From positions 558,001 to 622,000 of the forward strand of contig JAWUZG010000016.1 in NCBI GenBank assembly GCA_036785705.1: DNA of 64,000 nucleotides. The letters are read 5' to 3'. The position numbers were made by a program, and so were the translations under genes. A model generated the notes under the pieces. It worked only from the letters and a program-made list of their open reading frames with translations. It was not told the origin of the DNA and made no database searches. Within the stretch, counting starts at the first letter, position 1. Each line of letters begins with the position of its first letter. The DNA comes from Acanthornis magna. Lineage: Eukaryota > Chordata > Aves > Passeriformes > Acanthizidae. Shown here piece after piece: positions 13,520 to 25,500 of the stretch.

Positions 13520-14371
13520 ATGTTGGGGAGAGGTCTAAAGCGCAAGCTGAGTGACTATGAGGAGAACATGGCTGGTCTCTCGAGTGCCTTTGATTCCAGT
13601 CGAGGTCTGCCATACCCACTCAAGAGGCAGCTGGTGCTCAACATGTGCCTCACCAAGTTACAGACGTACAAAATGCTGGTGGAGCCCAACTTGCACCGCT
13701 CCGTCCTCATCGCCAACACCGTGCGGCAGATTCAGGAGGAGATGAGACAAGAGAGTAACCAGCAGCCAGTGAATATCTGCCCTGGCATCACTCCTGCTTC
13801 TCACAGCTACACAGGGATGGAGTCACCTGGGATCTCCCTTCAGTTGCCTTCAGGTGTTAGTCAGCAAGAGTCTCACTGTTGTGACCTGCGGTCTGTAGAA
13901 GACCCCATTGAAAACAGCCTGCTGATCGTTTCAGACGATGACATGTCATCTGCTATTTCATCTATTCTGAAGGATTTAGACTTTGTAGAAGATATAAGCC
14001 CACCTACTTGTCTGGTTCCTACTGGAGATGACCAGCCAAAGTTTCCAGAAAATACTGGTCTGAAACTAGAAGATGATAGACAGGATTTGAAGGGAGCTGA
14101 ATGTGTGTTTGGTTCCTTTGAGATTTCAAATTCAACCAGTTACTTGAAGGATTTGGCAATAGATGACATTTTTGAAGATATTGACACTTCAATGTATGAT
14201 TCAGACTTCTGTTGCCCTCCATTAATGCCGCCCAGGTCACCATCTCTTGCTACAGAAGAACCATTGAAAACGTTTCCATCTTGTAATTCTTCTTCAGCAA
14301 ACAACATTCAGATATGTAGAACAGATCTGAGTGAGTTGGACCACATCATGGAAATTCTCGTCGGATCCTGA
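13520..14371 (+). CDS. CDCA4: Cell division cycle-associated protein 4 (SERTA-domain transcriptional regulator)
   Basis: Complete 283-codon reading frame in a single exon. The exon starts at 13516, directly after a 3' splice site, so only four bases of this exon precede the ATG. CDCA4 belongs to the TRIP-Br/SERTA family: nuclear regulators that bind cyclin A, PHD/bromodomain proteins and E2F/DP, and affect proliferation. Visible parts are the N-terminal GLKRKL cyclin A-binding type motif (residues 5-10), the SERTA domain at about residues 33-78 with the diagnostic stretch SVLIANTVRQIQEEM (61-75), a Ser/Asp-rich acidic middle, a block DDIFEDIDTSMYDSDF near residues 215-230, and a conserved C-terminus LSELDHIMEILVGS that resembles a leucine-rich export signal. 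The SERTA stretch is CDCA4-like rather than SERTAD2-like, while the DTSMYD block and the C-terminus look like SERTAD2. The protein is longer than human CDCA4 (about 241 aa). The tail-to-tail neighbour CLBA1 supports CDCA4. Confidence 0.93.
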   Translation: MLGRGLKRKLSDYEENMAGLSSAFDSSRGLPYPLKRQLVLNMCLTKLQTYKMLVEPNLHRSVLIANTVRQIQEEMRQESNQQPVNICPGITPASHSYTGMESPGISLQLPSGVSQQESHCCDLRSVEDPIENSLLIVSDDDMSSAISSILKDLDFVEDISPPTCLVPTGDDQPKFPENTGLKLEDDRQDLKGAECVFGSFEISNSTSYLKDLAIDDIFEDIDTSMYDSDFCCPPLMPPRSPSLATEEPLKTFPSCNSSSANNIQICRTDLSELDHIMEILVGS

Positions 14372-14649
14372 TACTCGTTTTACCCAAAGATACTTTTAAA
14401 CTGCCACTTTCATTTGGTTTCAGGATAAAAGCCACTGGAAAAGCTGTAAAGAATTCTTTAAAAAGCAAACTAAATAATAATTTGTCCGTAGTAGGATTTT
14501 CTAAATAATTCCAAAACTTATAAACCAAAAAAGTGGCAGGGTTTTTTTTTTTTAAATTTATTTATCAGAACTGTGCAATCATCATTTTTCCTTCCAGGGT
14601 GTATGTGGAACAATGGGCGCATACCCTCATCACCCCTCATGCCTCTTTC

Positions 14650-14655
14650 AATAAA
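14650..14655 (+). promoter_or_regulatory. CDCA4: Candidate poly(A) signal, proximal
   Basis: AATAAA 279 bases after the CDCA4 stop, followed by a T-rich stretch. Confidence 0.45.
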
Positions 14656-16478
14656 CTTTTTTATGTGCAATTTTTAATTTGACAGAAGAATTTACATGCA
14701 AAGCAAATTTCAAATGAGGTGATCTTTTACAAAGCCTCCACTTTATTTTTAATATCAGAGTCTATGCCAAGCTGGCATCTGTCAAGTTGCAGAGTTAGAT
14801 TGTGTGGATTGCAGACACGTTACTAGAGATGGATATATTTTAAAAATGAGACACGCTTTGCTTTCTTTTGGTCAGAAAAGCAGATCAAGACACTTACCAA
14901 CAAAGTCTCTTGCATTTTCTAAAGCATTCAGAACTATTTATTTTTGTAAATTTTATAGTCTTTCTACATTTTACTACGTTATTTCATCATAGTTCAAATA
15001 TAATGGACTTCTAGTTGGATGTGTTTAGCACTACCTCTGAGCTGAAATGCTTTAACTCTTTCCAGTGCTTCATCTGAGACTGCAAATCTTTTTATTTCTG
15101 TTTTTTTTCTGTGGGAAAGTACTTCTAACTCATTAAGTTGATCCTTCAACAGTGACCTAGCTGATTTGTGAAATCAAGGGTATTCAATGTTTTAAAACTT
15201 TTAAGTATTTACAAATTAATTTATATGTAGATTGTGCAATTTAACATTTTTCTGTCAGTATTATGTGCTTAGATTTTGAATAATCTTGGCGTTCTTTAAA
15301 TTAAAACTTACTATGTACAGGTAGCTTTTTATTCTCTTTTGGAAAACACTGTCCTTCAACCCTGCTTTCACTACAAATTTTAAGATGATTTTTATGTGCA
15401 ATATTATTTAAAAAAAGATACACATTTGTATACCTAGCATTGTGGGAAGAAACGCTTCAAACTTAAAACCTCTAGCACCTTTGGAGGATACTCAGAGAGC
15501 CAACATTTCTGCGTCCTTTCGGAAACCAAGCTGAGAACACTTCTTGCTGCAGCAGTGCCCCTGGAGCGCCTGTGGGGCTGTGGTCAGTCAGTGCTGGTGG
15601 CTCTGTCCCTCCCAGGCTGGGAGGGCTTTGGAACCCTGGAGCTGCTGTCCTGGGTGGGGCAGGGGTGTTTTTATAGAGATACACAAAGACCCTCCTCAGC
15701 TGGAGATGAGATTTGCAGTGAGAACTGTTTTTCCATTAGGCCGTTTGGGTTCTGTGTTTCAGCCTGAACCGAGGTCTAGATCGATCCCTGCTACCGTCTT
15801 CTGAGTTTCACACTTGCACATTGCTTTTTGGTTTGGGTTTTGTTATGGTTTTTTTTTCCTTGTTTTTTAATTATAAAACTTTTACTTTGTTCTTGAAAGC
15901 TGCAGCACCTGTTTTGGAAATTCGCAGTTGTAAAACCTTTGCTTTGGTTTGTTGTATTTTTTTGGGTTTTGTTGTTCTGCTGAGGCTTTTTTATGAACGA
16001 AATGTCGGCAGAGGGAAAAAATGTTGCCTGTGTGTTGCATCTCACAGAAGTTGAGATCCTGGCCCTGTTGAAGGGGCCAGGGTGTCACCTGGTATTTCTA
16101 GTCTTAACTGATGCTGTGGCACACCTACCTTGTGCAGAGATCTCCATTTTTTATTGTGACTCTCTTGGTTAACAGTTAGCTGCCGACATAATTTGGTATC
16201 CCAAGCCAATGGAGAACCATTTCAGGTCACATCCTCGCAGCCATCTGGGTTGTTTAGCAACCGAAGGGTATAAATGTATTTATATGCATATATTGTATTG
16301 ATTCTAATATAAAACTTCTGATCTAAAGTATTTTGAATTGCTGGATAAAGGGATTTGTTTGAGAGTGTATAACTAGTTCTTGAAGAGGTACAGCTTCAGA
16401 ATGTACACAGATTGTGCATTGTGTATAGACTACTCTGGCTTTTCCTCAGCCTCTACTTTTATATTAAAAATATGACTG

Positions 16479-16484
16479 AATAAA
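16479..16484 (+). promoter_or_regulatory. CDCA4: Candidate poly(A) signal, middle
   Basis: AATAAA about 2.1 kb after the CDCA4 stop codon. Confidence 0.4.
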
Positions 16485-17040
16485 TCCTTGAAATATTAAG
16501 GGCCTTCTGCACTGTGATGAAACAGAGATGCGGTTAAAAATGTCTTTAAATTCAGTGATGAGGGATAAAATAAAAAGACTGCATCTAATCTCTTTTTGCA
16601 TTGAAAATATGGAATGTTACTATGCAGTAAAGATATTTTGGTATGAAGATTGTATCATATAGGAAATAGTGAACACTTAACAAATCCACTTACCTTGCAG
16701 TCTCTACAGAAACGGAAGAGAAGACAACTTGCTTTTCAACATTTGCGTACTAAAGTTTTTTGTATAATGCAGAAAAAGATTAAATTGTTGGTAGATCTTT
16801 TATCAACGATTCAAAATGCAATTTTTGTTCAAGTCCTGGCTACAACGCTCTGTTTCTAATTGGTTGCTTGTGTCACAGTGCCAAGACCATGAGCTGGTGT
16901 GTAATGCAGTTCGGTTATGTTTGGAATTATGTGCAAAGGGAAGTTTAATTTTTAAATATGCACAAACTAATTTTAAAATCCTTCCATGTAAAATGAAGTT
17001 AGAGGCTAGTTGTGGTGGACCTATTTATTGTATGTTTGGA

Positions 17041-17046
17041 AATAAA
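17041..17046 (+). promoter_or_regulatory. CDCA4: Candidate poly(A) signal, distal
   Basis: AATAAA followed by T-rich sequence, about 2.7 kb after the stop. This is the last strong candidate before the character of the sequence changes. Confidence 0.4.
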
Positions 17047-18028
17047 AGCCACAGTTTTGCATTTAAACCAGTTATATTTTGGAGCCTTCAGTATTTGACT
17101 GTTTTGAAAACAAAGCATAAAAAAAATCTATGGCACCCTGCCACCTTTCCTTTGGTCTTCTACTCACAAAAACATAACATTTTTGCTTGCCTTTTGTACC
17201 TTTTTTCCTTCTCCACACACCCCCCTCCCCCATCCTTTGTCCCTAGAAATAGTAAATACCTTACAAACCTGCACAGAACTCACACAGGCCCAGCACCATA
17301 ATGGGATTTCACATGAGGTTTCCACATAAGGATGGATTGATGGATTCCTTTAGGGAAGCACCACAGCTTGAGCTGGTTGCCTCCAAAGAGGGACTGTGAA
17401 CACTGAAAGTCCTGGGCAATTATTATACAATAATTATAACATTAATGATATTAAGGTATGGGGTCTTTGTGGTCTTTGCTCCTCCCTTGCTCAGTGATCC
17501 TTGACACTGAGTCCATGGCTGCAGTTTGGAATTTGGAATGTTCTAATAACATTATTATGTTCGTTTACCACAATCCATAGGCTTTGTCTACTTCAGCTAT
17601 TACTCTCTATGCTGCAGCTTTGCTCTGGCTGTGAGTTTTCACTAAAAAACACTCCACCATCCCATCCCCTTTGTAACCAAACAAGGGCTGGCCCACAGAG
17701 CGTTTTTCCAGCCTGTGGGGCGTGGGGGGTTCCTGTTGGGAGCAGGTGACGTGTTTTTAGCACTTGGCTGTCCTCTGGGCTTTGTCCCCAGTGCCCTGTG
17801 GAGTGCTCCCAGCCCCTGCAGCTCTTGGAGTTCCTTCAGGGGTGCTGTGCCTGAAAGCAAGAGTCAGACAAAAGTGTCCTTGACTCTTCAGACCTGTGTG
17901 CTTGTCACACTGGACAGCACCATGGGCTGGTGAAAGATTGCTTGTACAGACCAAAGCAGCAGCTTCGGGTTTAGAGGTTTCCATCCTCTTCTTGTTGTGG
18001 ACCTCTAAAATGAGATCCTGACCCTTCT

Positions 18029-18192
18029 GCAATGAGCTTCAAGGTTTAAATTAGGGAAGAATTGCCATTTCCCCTCCTTTTTGGGTGTTCAAATTGAGAG
18101 GAACATCTTTGCAATGAGCTTCAAGGTTTAAATTAGGGAAGAATTGCCATTTCCCCTCCTTTTTGGGTGTTCAAATTGAGAGGAACATTTTT
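18029..18192. repeat. 82-bp tandem duplication, two copies
   Basis: Copy 1 is 18029-18110 and copy 2 is 18111-18192. They differ at one base near the 3' end (C in copy 1, T in copy 2). Such high identity implies a recent duplication, a length polymorphism or an assembly artefact. Confidence 0.95.
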
Positions 18193-21100
18193 ATATGCCA
18201 TTTTAAGAGTTACATCAAGTTCCCTCCATTTTAAAGGAAAAAACATCGTATACACTGAGGCGTAACAGCACTCTCCAGCAACTTTGACTGATGAGACAGC
18301 TCTGGCTGCTGCTTACAGACTTCCTCCTCCCTTTTGTCCTGCAGGCTGCTAACTCCAGTGCTCGCACCACCACATTTCTGTGCAGTTCCTTCTGGACCTG
18401 TGCTCTGTGAGTGATTCATTCCTGAGGAAGCCACTGCAGCACAGAGCTGAGCCTGTGCCCGTGGCAGCAGAAAACGCTGCCTCATGAGGGTGTGCTGCAA
18501 TTTAGTGTCTTAAGAAAAATATTTTTGAAGCTTTCAGATCAAGGTGAAGTTTTTTAAAGGTTGTCTAGGTTTTCATGTGCTTGCATTGATTTTAGCCACG
18601 CTGAAAGATCTGAGCAGCTCAGTGCAATGCAGCTTCGAAAAACTGGCTAGGGAGGTGTGGGTGCTACTCAGAGTGCTCTGTCCAGCTCTGTCCTCTGTGC
18701 TGGAAGTGACACTTAAAAATAACTTTTCCAGCACAAGCAACAGTAAAATACACAAAATTAAATAACCTATCCATTAGCTCCGTGAGGAGGATGAGTTATA
18801 ATTAGTTGCAAAACCAATTTTGAGCTTTTCAAAGTCAATATTTAGAAGTGAGGTGTTCATCTCTGGAGAAGCAGAAGTGTGTCTGTAGAAGTGTGTGTTA
18901 ATAAAGCAGATGTTCGGGGAAGCTGGAGGATTTTAGGCATTTCAGGATTTGCCCAGCGTTCACAGGCATCTCGCCTTAATTGAAAAAAGCAACAAATGTT
19001 GCAACTTCATTCCATACATTTTTCCCTCACTGGGGCTGCTTATCCCACCCAGCAGAGCACTAAGCCAGGCTGGCTGTGCTCTGGCGCCCAGGCTGTGCCC
19101 TGGGAGGCAATTCAGGAGGTTCTCAGATGTATTTCAGTAGAAGGAGCAGAACCAACTTCTCTTTGAATCTTCCAGAGTGGATCTGGAAAGTTAAACTTGG
19201 ATCCACAGGGAAATTTGGGGGTTAACAGTTAATTTGAAGGCAGCTGAGTTTTAGCCAAATTCCCTCTCTGTCTTAAGTGGAGTGGGAGTACTCCAGGAAG
19301 TCCCATTCTTTAAACTATTAAAACTGATCTTCATCATTAAAAAAGTATCAGAGTGATTTTAAATCCTGTAATGACCATGCATTTTGAAAAGAAAAAAAAC
19401 TGTTAAGCTTTTACAAGACTTCTTTTGTTTGTATGCAACCAATGGTAGGCTTATAGTATAGTTAGAAATCATCCCAGAGTTTGACTGTCCCCTCTCCTTT
19501 CCTTGACTCTTTTAAAAATTACTATAATTAATAAAATTCCATGTTTTAGAATACGCATTGAAAAATTTTCAGTCTTTCACAATGAAGTTGGTTTGAGGGG
19601 TTTTTTTGCAAAGCTGTTTACAGCATTCTTTCCACAAAGGAAGCATCTCAGTAATTACATTGCTGATTGGAACTTTGTAAAACTTTGTTCTCCGAGTAAG
19701 TTTTCCCTCTAATCCCAGCAGAAGAAAGAGGCATTCCTGTCTAGCTCTGCTGTCCAAAACCCCTGCTTTGCTCTAATTTTCACCTTTTCAAAATCCCAGG
19801 CAAATGTCAGAAGTCTGTGGTATTTGCTTTCCACAAACACAGAGTACAGTGACACGTTTAGCTCATCAAAACTCAGGATTTCACAGCCAAGAGCTCATAA
19901 CCAAGACGAGAAATGGTGAAATTCACAGCTTAAAACACGCTGGGGTACAAAACTTCATTTTCTCTGTGCACCCCTGTGAGAGCACAGGCGCCAAGTGCCT
20001 CTGGGCGCAGCTCGGGGACACAGCGTGTGCTGGCACCCTGGGCTGGCTGCCAGGGACAGCAGGAACGAGGAAATGACTCAAGGAAATGAGCAGCCACGGC
20101 TTGTGCAGAACACGTCAGAGGGGCTTCCGGCACCCCTGGGTTCCCAGGAGAACCGCGGAAGGCAAGGCGACGTTTTTACTACGAAATGTGCCTGAAGATG
20201 GTTGGCTGCCCTTTGGTTTGTCTCCGTGATCTCTTGTCTCCTAAGAGAGTCCAATTTTCTCTTTGTGGGTACCCCTCAATGTGCCGCTCGTGTCCAAATT
20301 CTGATGGGGACTGGAGGGTTGCCAGATCTCCCCAACCTTGAAGCTGAATTGAATGACTTTGTCATTCCAATTTTGCTATTTTTTTCCCCCTGGGAAGGTG
20401 AATTTGTTCATCTCAGGCTGGAAAAGGGAGTTACAAGGTCTCTCAGCTGTCTGCTGCAGCCAGAGGTTACAGGTAGTGAGGGCTCAGGTGGCCCAAAATG
20501 CCTGTCCAAAACAGAAAGATCTGAAAGGTGGAGCCCATCACCTTTGGAACTCCAGCAGTTTGTTTCCCCGCTGAATCATAAGGGCTGAACCTTTCTTTCT
20601 TTCCATTCTGTACCTTGGACAGGGCTGTAAAATCTGCTAATATGAGGGAAAGATGACGTATTCATCCTTCTCCCAGAGTAACTGCAAAATATTTTTTGAG
20701 ACATTCATCCGATGTTAGCAAAAAGCAAAAGCAAACTTGAAAGCCCAGAGGAGAAGAGGGTCTCTAGGCTCTGATGCATCAGTGAGTGTTACACACTACA
20801 AGTTTCCCCCTAAAGCCCCTCTGCAGGCCCCTGCTTGTCTGAAAGCATGAAAATAATCTTGTAATTGATTTTATTAATGTTTATTACCAACCTCAACTAT
20901 TAATTCACCATTTACTGGCAATTTAATTTTTTGTGAGCTTATGATTACAACCTATTTAACATGTGTTTAAGAGCTCTGAAAGAATACTAACAAAATTGAA
21001 AATTAATTCAAATCTAGGGTTAACTGAAAAAGTTAACCCTGCTCTTGTACCCACGTGGAGTTTCCAGTTTGGCATTGCAGGACTCCCTCCAGGGCCAGGG

Positions 21101-21756
21101 AAGCTGCAGAGCCACTTTCAGACAGCACTTTTCCAAATGCCCTGTTCCGTGTACTGAGTAACCAGAGCACAGTTCATCCCATGCTAATAGCACTGAGGTA
21201 TCATAAGCATTACTGAAGTTATTACAGCAATTGTAATGTCACTGCTGAACACTGTACTAGATTAAGGGTTGAAGTCTGTCAGTGCTTTATAGTATTTTTA
21301 ATTCTAAGAACAGAATAGGCACATCATTAAATAATTAACTGACTTAGTTTTGGGACACCCAACTTTGTTCCCTGCTTTCAACACATAAAATACCAGTTGC
21401 AATGCTTAGCAACTCTTTAAAATAAAAAGGCATATAAAATTTTCAAATTCAGACTGGTCAGAGCAGCAAATAGATCAGCAACTTGTGTAAAAATTACTGC
21501 CAATGAATAAATGAAGCCGTTGCAGTTGGCAGGGAACCGACATGGATTCTCTGAAAGACAGTGAAGTGCATCCCCTGTGGCCCTTGAGCATGCAGGAAGA
21601 TGGGCAACAGTCGATAGTTACTATAAAATTTTAAAAGGGCAGGAATTTACAGTCCCAGCTACGATGCTGCTCAGCTTTTACAAGCAGGGAATTCATGGTG
21701 TAAGTGTGGCTGAATGAACCCAGCAAGTCCTGTGACAATCAGCTTCAAGGAGATCA

Positions 21757-21762
21757 TTTATT
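21757..21762 (-). promoter_or_regulatory. CLBA1: Candidate distal poly(A) signal of CLBA1
   Basis: TTTATT on the + strand reads AATAAA on the - strand, about 0.6 kb after the CLBA1 stop codon. Second choice after the one at 21852. Confidence 0.35.
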
Positions 21763-21834
21763 TCAGTCAGAAACCAATGCCAGAATGAAGTATTTTGCTG
21801 CCTCCACCCCTATCCCCACAGCAGGCTTCACCAG

Positions 21835-22376
21835 ACAGAAGTTAAAACATTTTTATTCTGCTAAACCGCAGTGAAAGTCCCCAAATGAAGAAGGTTCCTC
21901 TCAGTCCACCCAGCGGTGGCAAAGCAACAGATCTCAGCAGATCCAAACGGGAGCAAAGAAGGAGAGATGGAGACAAGGCACATGGTACAACACACCTGAG
22001 ACTTGAGTCGATTTTGGCAGGGAAAAGAGGCTTTTGATTGAAGAGGCATTAAGGCCTGGAAGGTCGGTAGTTCAGGAGAGTCCACCAGAGTTGTCTTTAA
22101 TCGTTGTTGCAGCTGCAGTGTTTACTGTAAGAGACATGACTGCAGCAAAACTTTGCAGGGCAAAACTACGAAGTTTGACTTCACAACTAAGCATGAGAAA
22201 TATCTTCTAATAGCGTGGCTTTAGGTCCCTCATATACAGCAATATGGCACTTTCCTAAAGAACATCTGTAGTCTATAGTACCAAGTCAGTAACAAAATGA
22301 AGGTAAACTGCATTCAGTTCAAAACAAAACAAAACAAATAAACAAATAAACAAAAAAGCTAAAAATTGCACTTAGT
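21835..22376 (-). other. CLBA1: CLBA1 3' untranslated region (inferred)
   Basis: Sequence between the CLBA1 stop codon and the first good AATAAA. It includes an A/C-rich simple stretch of AAAAC and AAATAAAC units at about 22320-22356. The exact cleavage site is inferred. Confidence 0.5.
21852..21857 (-). promoter_or_regulatory. CLBA1: Candidate poly(A) signal of CLBA1
   Basis: AATAAA on the - strand about 520 bases after the stop codon. It is the likelier signal for the main 3' end. Confidence 0.45.
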
Positions 22377-22544
22377 TCAACAAACATCACTACTGAAAAA
22401 TTTCATTTTTAGGTTGTGTATATCGAAAATGTGCTTCTTCCTTGGGATTGTTATACACTGTGTGTTTTCATTGGATGACGTGGTCTTCAAAAAGAGGTTA
22501 CAGCTGAAGAGCTGACCGTCTCTGGAGTCCGGTGACACAGAAAG
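22377..22544 (-). CDS. CLBA1: CLBA1 coding exon 5 (last)
   Basis: Fifty-five codons plus TGA (22377-22379 on the - strand). A strong 3' splice site (long pyrimidine tract then CAG) is read at 22547-22545. The peptide contains LFLKT and CITIPRKK and ends in FFSSDVC, matching the C-terminal block of CLBA1. Confidence 0.92.
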   Translation of the reverse strand, partial: LSVSPDSRDGQLFSCNLFLKTTSSNENTQCITIPRKKHIFDIHNLKMKFFSSDVC

Positions 22545-25500
22545 CTGAGTGAAAAAGAAAAATTCAATTAATTTTTTCCATCCTACAGGAAGTTAATCAC
22601 TTTACATATTATAACCTAATTTTTATAAATTTTAAACATTTTTTAAAATTTAAAATTTTTCAGAGAAAAAAGAAGAGATATAACTAGGAAGATAAATGGA
22701 AAACATCCCATTATACGATTTTACTTACTTTAAATTAGAAATAGCAACATATATTTTGTAATTAATTTTTCTTTGAGATGCCAAGCTGCAGGGTTTGTTC
22801 TTTCCCTTATGAGGCTATTCCAGAAAAATATTGTTAATTTACCTTAAGTTTGTATCACAATTCTTTTTACTTTTATTCCTTTTTCATCTTTCAAACCACT
22901 TCTCCTTTGCCTAAACCCCGTTCCTGTATTTTACACATTTCCAAGTGTGATTCAGCCATTGTGATCCCTCCCTCACATACTCACTGAAGAAAGCAGAATT
23001 GAGTCATGAAGGAATAAGCTGGACAGTCCTTTAAAGTTTTATTTCTAAATTCTCTAGCCTATCATTTCTTATTTACAGGGTTCCCAGAACAGTTATACAC
23101 CTCCATTGTCCAAGACAGTTAAAAAAATATAACAGAGCAATGAAAGTCTGCCTCAAACTATCTGTCTCCACAGTGACAACAGCTGCTCAGTTTTACTCTC
23201 CTCTGAGGAAGGGACCTTGGGTTAAGAATATTCCTTCAAAATATTTTGTGTAAAAACAGACTGAGGTGACTGAGGTGTTCAGAGCAATGGAGAACACGAT
23301 TTTCCTTCCAACTTGTATTGCTATAATAAGAAACAAACAATTACCGAGGTACCTTTTCTGAAGCTGTCAGAGAGGTTTCAAAGAGAAAAAATCAACTCCA
23401 CATCCAAAAGTTATGCCAGGACCAAACCACCACATGAGAACATGAGCTAGGACAGCAGAGAGGAACATGCTAAATACACTCTGATTCTCGGAAGTGCTCA
23501 CTTCCAGAGCAATTCTTACCTTGGTCTGGATCAATGCTTTGCAGTCATTAACACCGAATCCATCAAATCTAAAGTCCTCATTATCTTTGACATTTGATTC
23601 ATCAAAAATATCACCCTGGCTCTCTGAAATGTCCTAAAAAAACATAATTTACATTTTATTTATGAATTTATTTATGCATTTCTATCTGATTTCAATGCAT
23701 ACAACCTAAAGAGAAGTTCCCCTCAAATAACAACCACTAAATTTTGCTTTCTGAAGCTGTATTTTAGTATGTCTCCCCCTTTCCATTATAACAATTTATG
23801 CCAGAACCAATCTTACCTACACACATGAATCTAACTGTGACTTCAATTAATAAAAAGGCCATTTCCAATTAGAATTAGCCTTAATTAACACCAAAGCATT
23901 GCTGAGAAATGCATCTTAATCAGTATTGTTAAAAGCAATACAATTTTCCAGTAACAGACAAGAAGTAATGATGTAAATTAAAGCTGCCTGGGCATTGATT
24001 TAATGCTGGGGGGCAAGAAGGGAACAGAATGGCAGTTTAACTTTCTTTTAAATGACAGTTCTATAAAAGTGACTTTCAAGTGCAAAATAGGTTCCTATCT
24101 TCGGCACTGTTTGTATATACCTTGTGAGAAAAATCAAATATGCCCATAAAATCAGTACCTTGTCAACCCCATGCTTCAGCATTCAAATAATCAATTGAAA
24201 CAGTTACTTCTGAAAATTACATGTGACTAATTAATCCCAACTAAATAACTGAATTCGAAACCATCCCTGACACCTCTATCTTCTCAAACCGAAAGATTGT
24301 TGAACAGAGACATTTCTATTTGAGATCTTTCAACACCGTTGATTTGGTCTCGATCCAATTGAAAACATACTCTCCCTCAAGCCTTGCAGAAGCAGAGGGA
24401 GGAATAATGTGAGGAAAGGGGAAGTTGAACACACTTTCAGTTCCTACACAGTAAAAACATCCAGTAACTACTGTAGCAGTCTCTCTGATATGGATCTGAT
24501 TTTCACTTAAAAGAAGGACATTAGAAGCTAACAATTTTCTCACACTCTGAGCAAAAATAGTAAATGATCCTACTGCACACACACCAGGGAGTTGATTCTT
24601 CATCTCTACCACCTAAAAGTTAATTCTCCAACTACACCAAAGCTGAATGTACCACATAACAAGAGGGAACTGTGTAGGACAGACTTCATTGTAAAGACAA
24701 TCTAAGTGTGATCCTGCACAATTTCATAGTCACTTACACATAAAGATGAGAAAACACTAAACTATCGTCTTAAAAAGCTGTCTGTGAAAAACCCTCGTGA
24801 CTCACCCAGATCTAGTCCCTCATGCATCTGCATGTACAGCTTAGAGAAGATCAGATTCCCAACCCAGTGTTTATGCTGGCAGAATGGAAAACCCTTGTTC
24901 AATTACCTTTTGATTTGCATCTATTCCGAGAACACTCAAGAGGTTTTCTTGGCAATGAGATTTACTCCAGGGATGCCTTAAGCTGGGAGTATTATCAAAG
25001 TCCCTGAGCATTCTCCATACGTTTCCAGAATCCATGCTAGGAAACAAAACACAATTCGAGATTTTGAGCTGTATGAGGTTTCCAGTGAACATATCCAACA
25101 GTGATTTTCACTACATACAGCTCTATACTAACCTTGATCTAACAAGCAACTTATCTTAAAACTCTTTCCACACTTGTCCAGACTATCAACCCAATGTACT
25201 AATTAGCTGGCATGACAATTAGTGGAAGCAGTAAGCCAACATAACTGTATGTTTGTGCCCCTCAGATAAGAAGGGCATTAGAAGCACATTTCAGAGAATA
25301 TGCCAACAGTGCATGTGATTCAGATGCTTCTGTGAAATGAGGGCAGAGTCCAGCCCTGTTGGTCCTGCACTTTGCATTTTCTGTCTCTCAAGTCTTTCTC
25401 CATCCTATAGGTCACACTTCACCTCTGCAGCACCTCACCTACAAAACAAGCCAAAGGCACTCACTGCTGAAACAGTGAGAGGGAGAGAATTCCCTCCACG

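Larger units (their letters stand above)
14372..17065 (+). other. CDCA4: CDCA4 3' untranslated region with several poly(A) signals
   Basis: AT-rich sequence without coding content follows the stop codon. AATAAA hexamers occur at 14650-14655, 16479-16484 and 17041-17046, so short and long 3' UTR forms are possible. The far end is inferred from the last signal. A small GC-rich hairpin lies at about 16058-16081. Open frames inside this stretch are short and unconvincing. Confidence 0.55.
17066..21830. other. Intergenic spacer between the 3' ends of CDCA4 and CLBA1
   Basis: About 4.8 kb with no supported gene. It contains the 82-bp tandem duplication at 18029-18192 and locally GC-richer DNA near 17690-17940 and 19980-20160. 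I see no CR1 tail or LTR. Short frames on both strands have no recognisable similarity. Confidence 0.5.

Noticed and set aside
13520..14371. Calling the SERTA gene SERTAD2 instead of CDCA4
   Set aside because: The C-terminal blocks look like SERTAD2, but the SERTA stretch is CDCA4-type and the convergent neighbour is CLBA1, not AFTPH.
24316..24612. 98-codon - strand frame inside CLBA1 intron 3, considered as an extra exon
   Set aside because: The flanking exons already join in the right phase and match the conserved CLBA1 protein without it, and it resembles nothing in that family.
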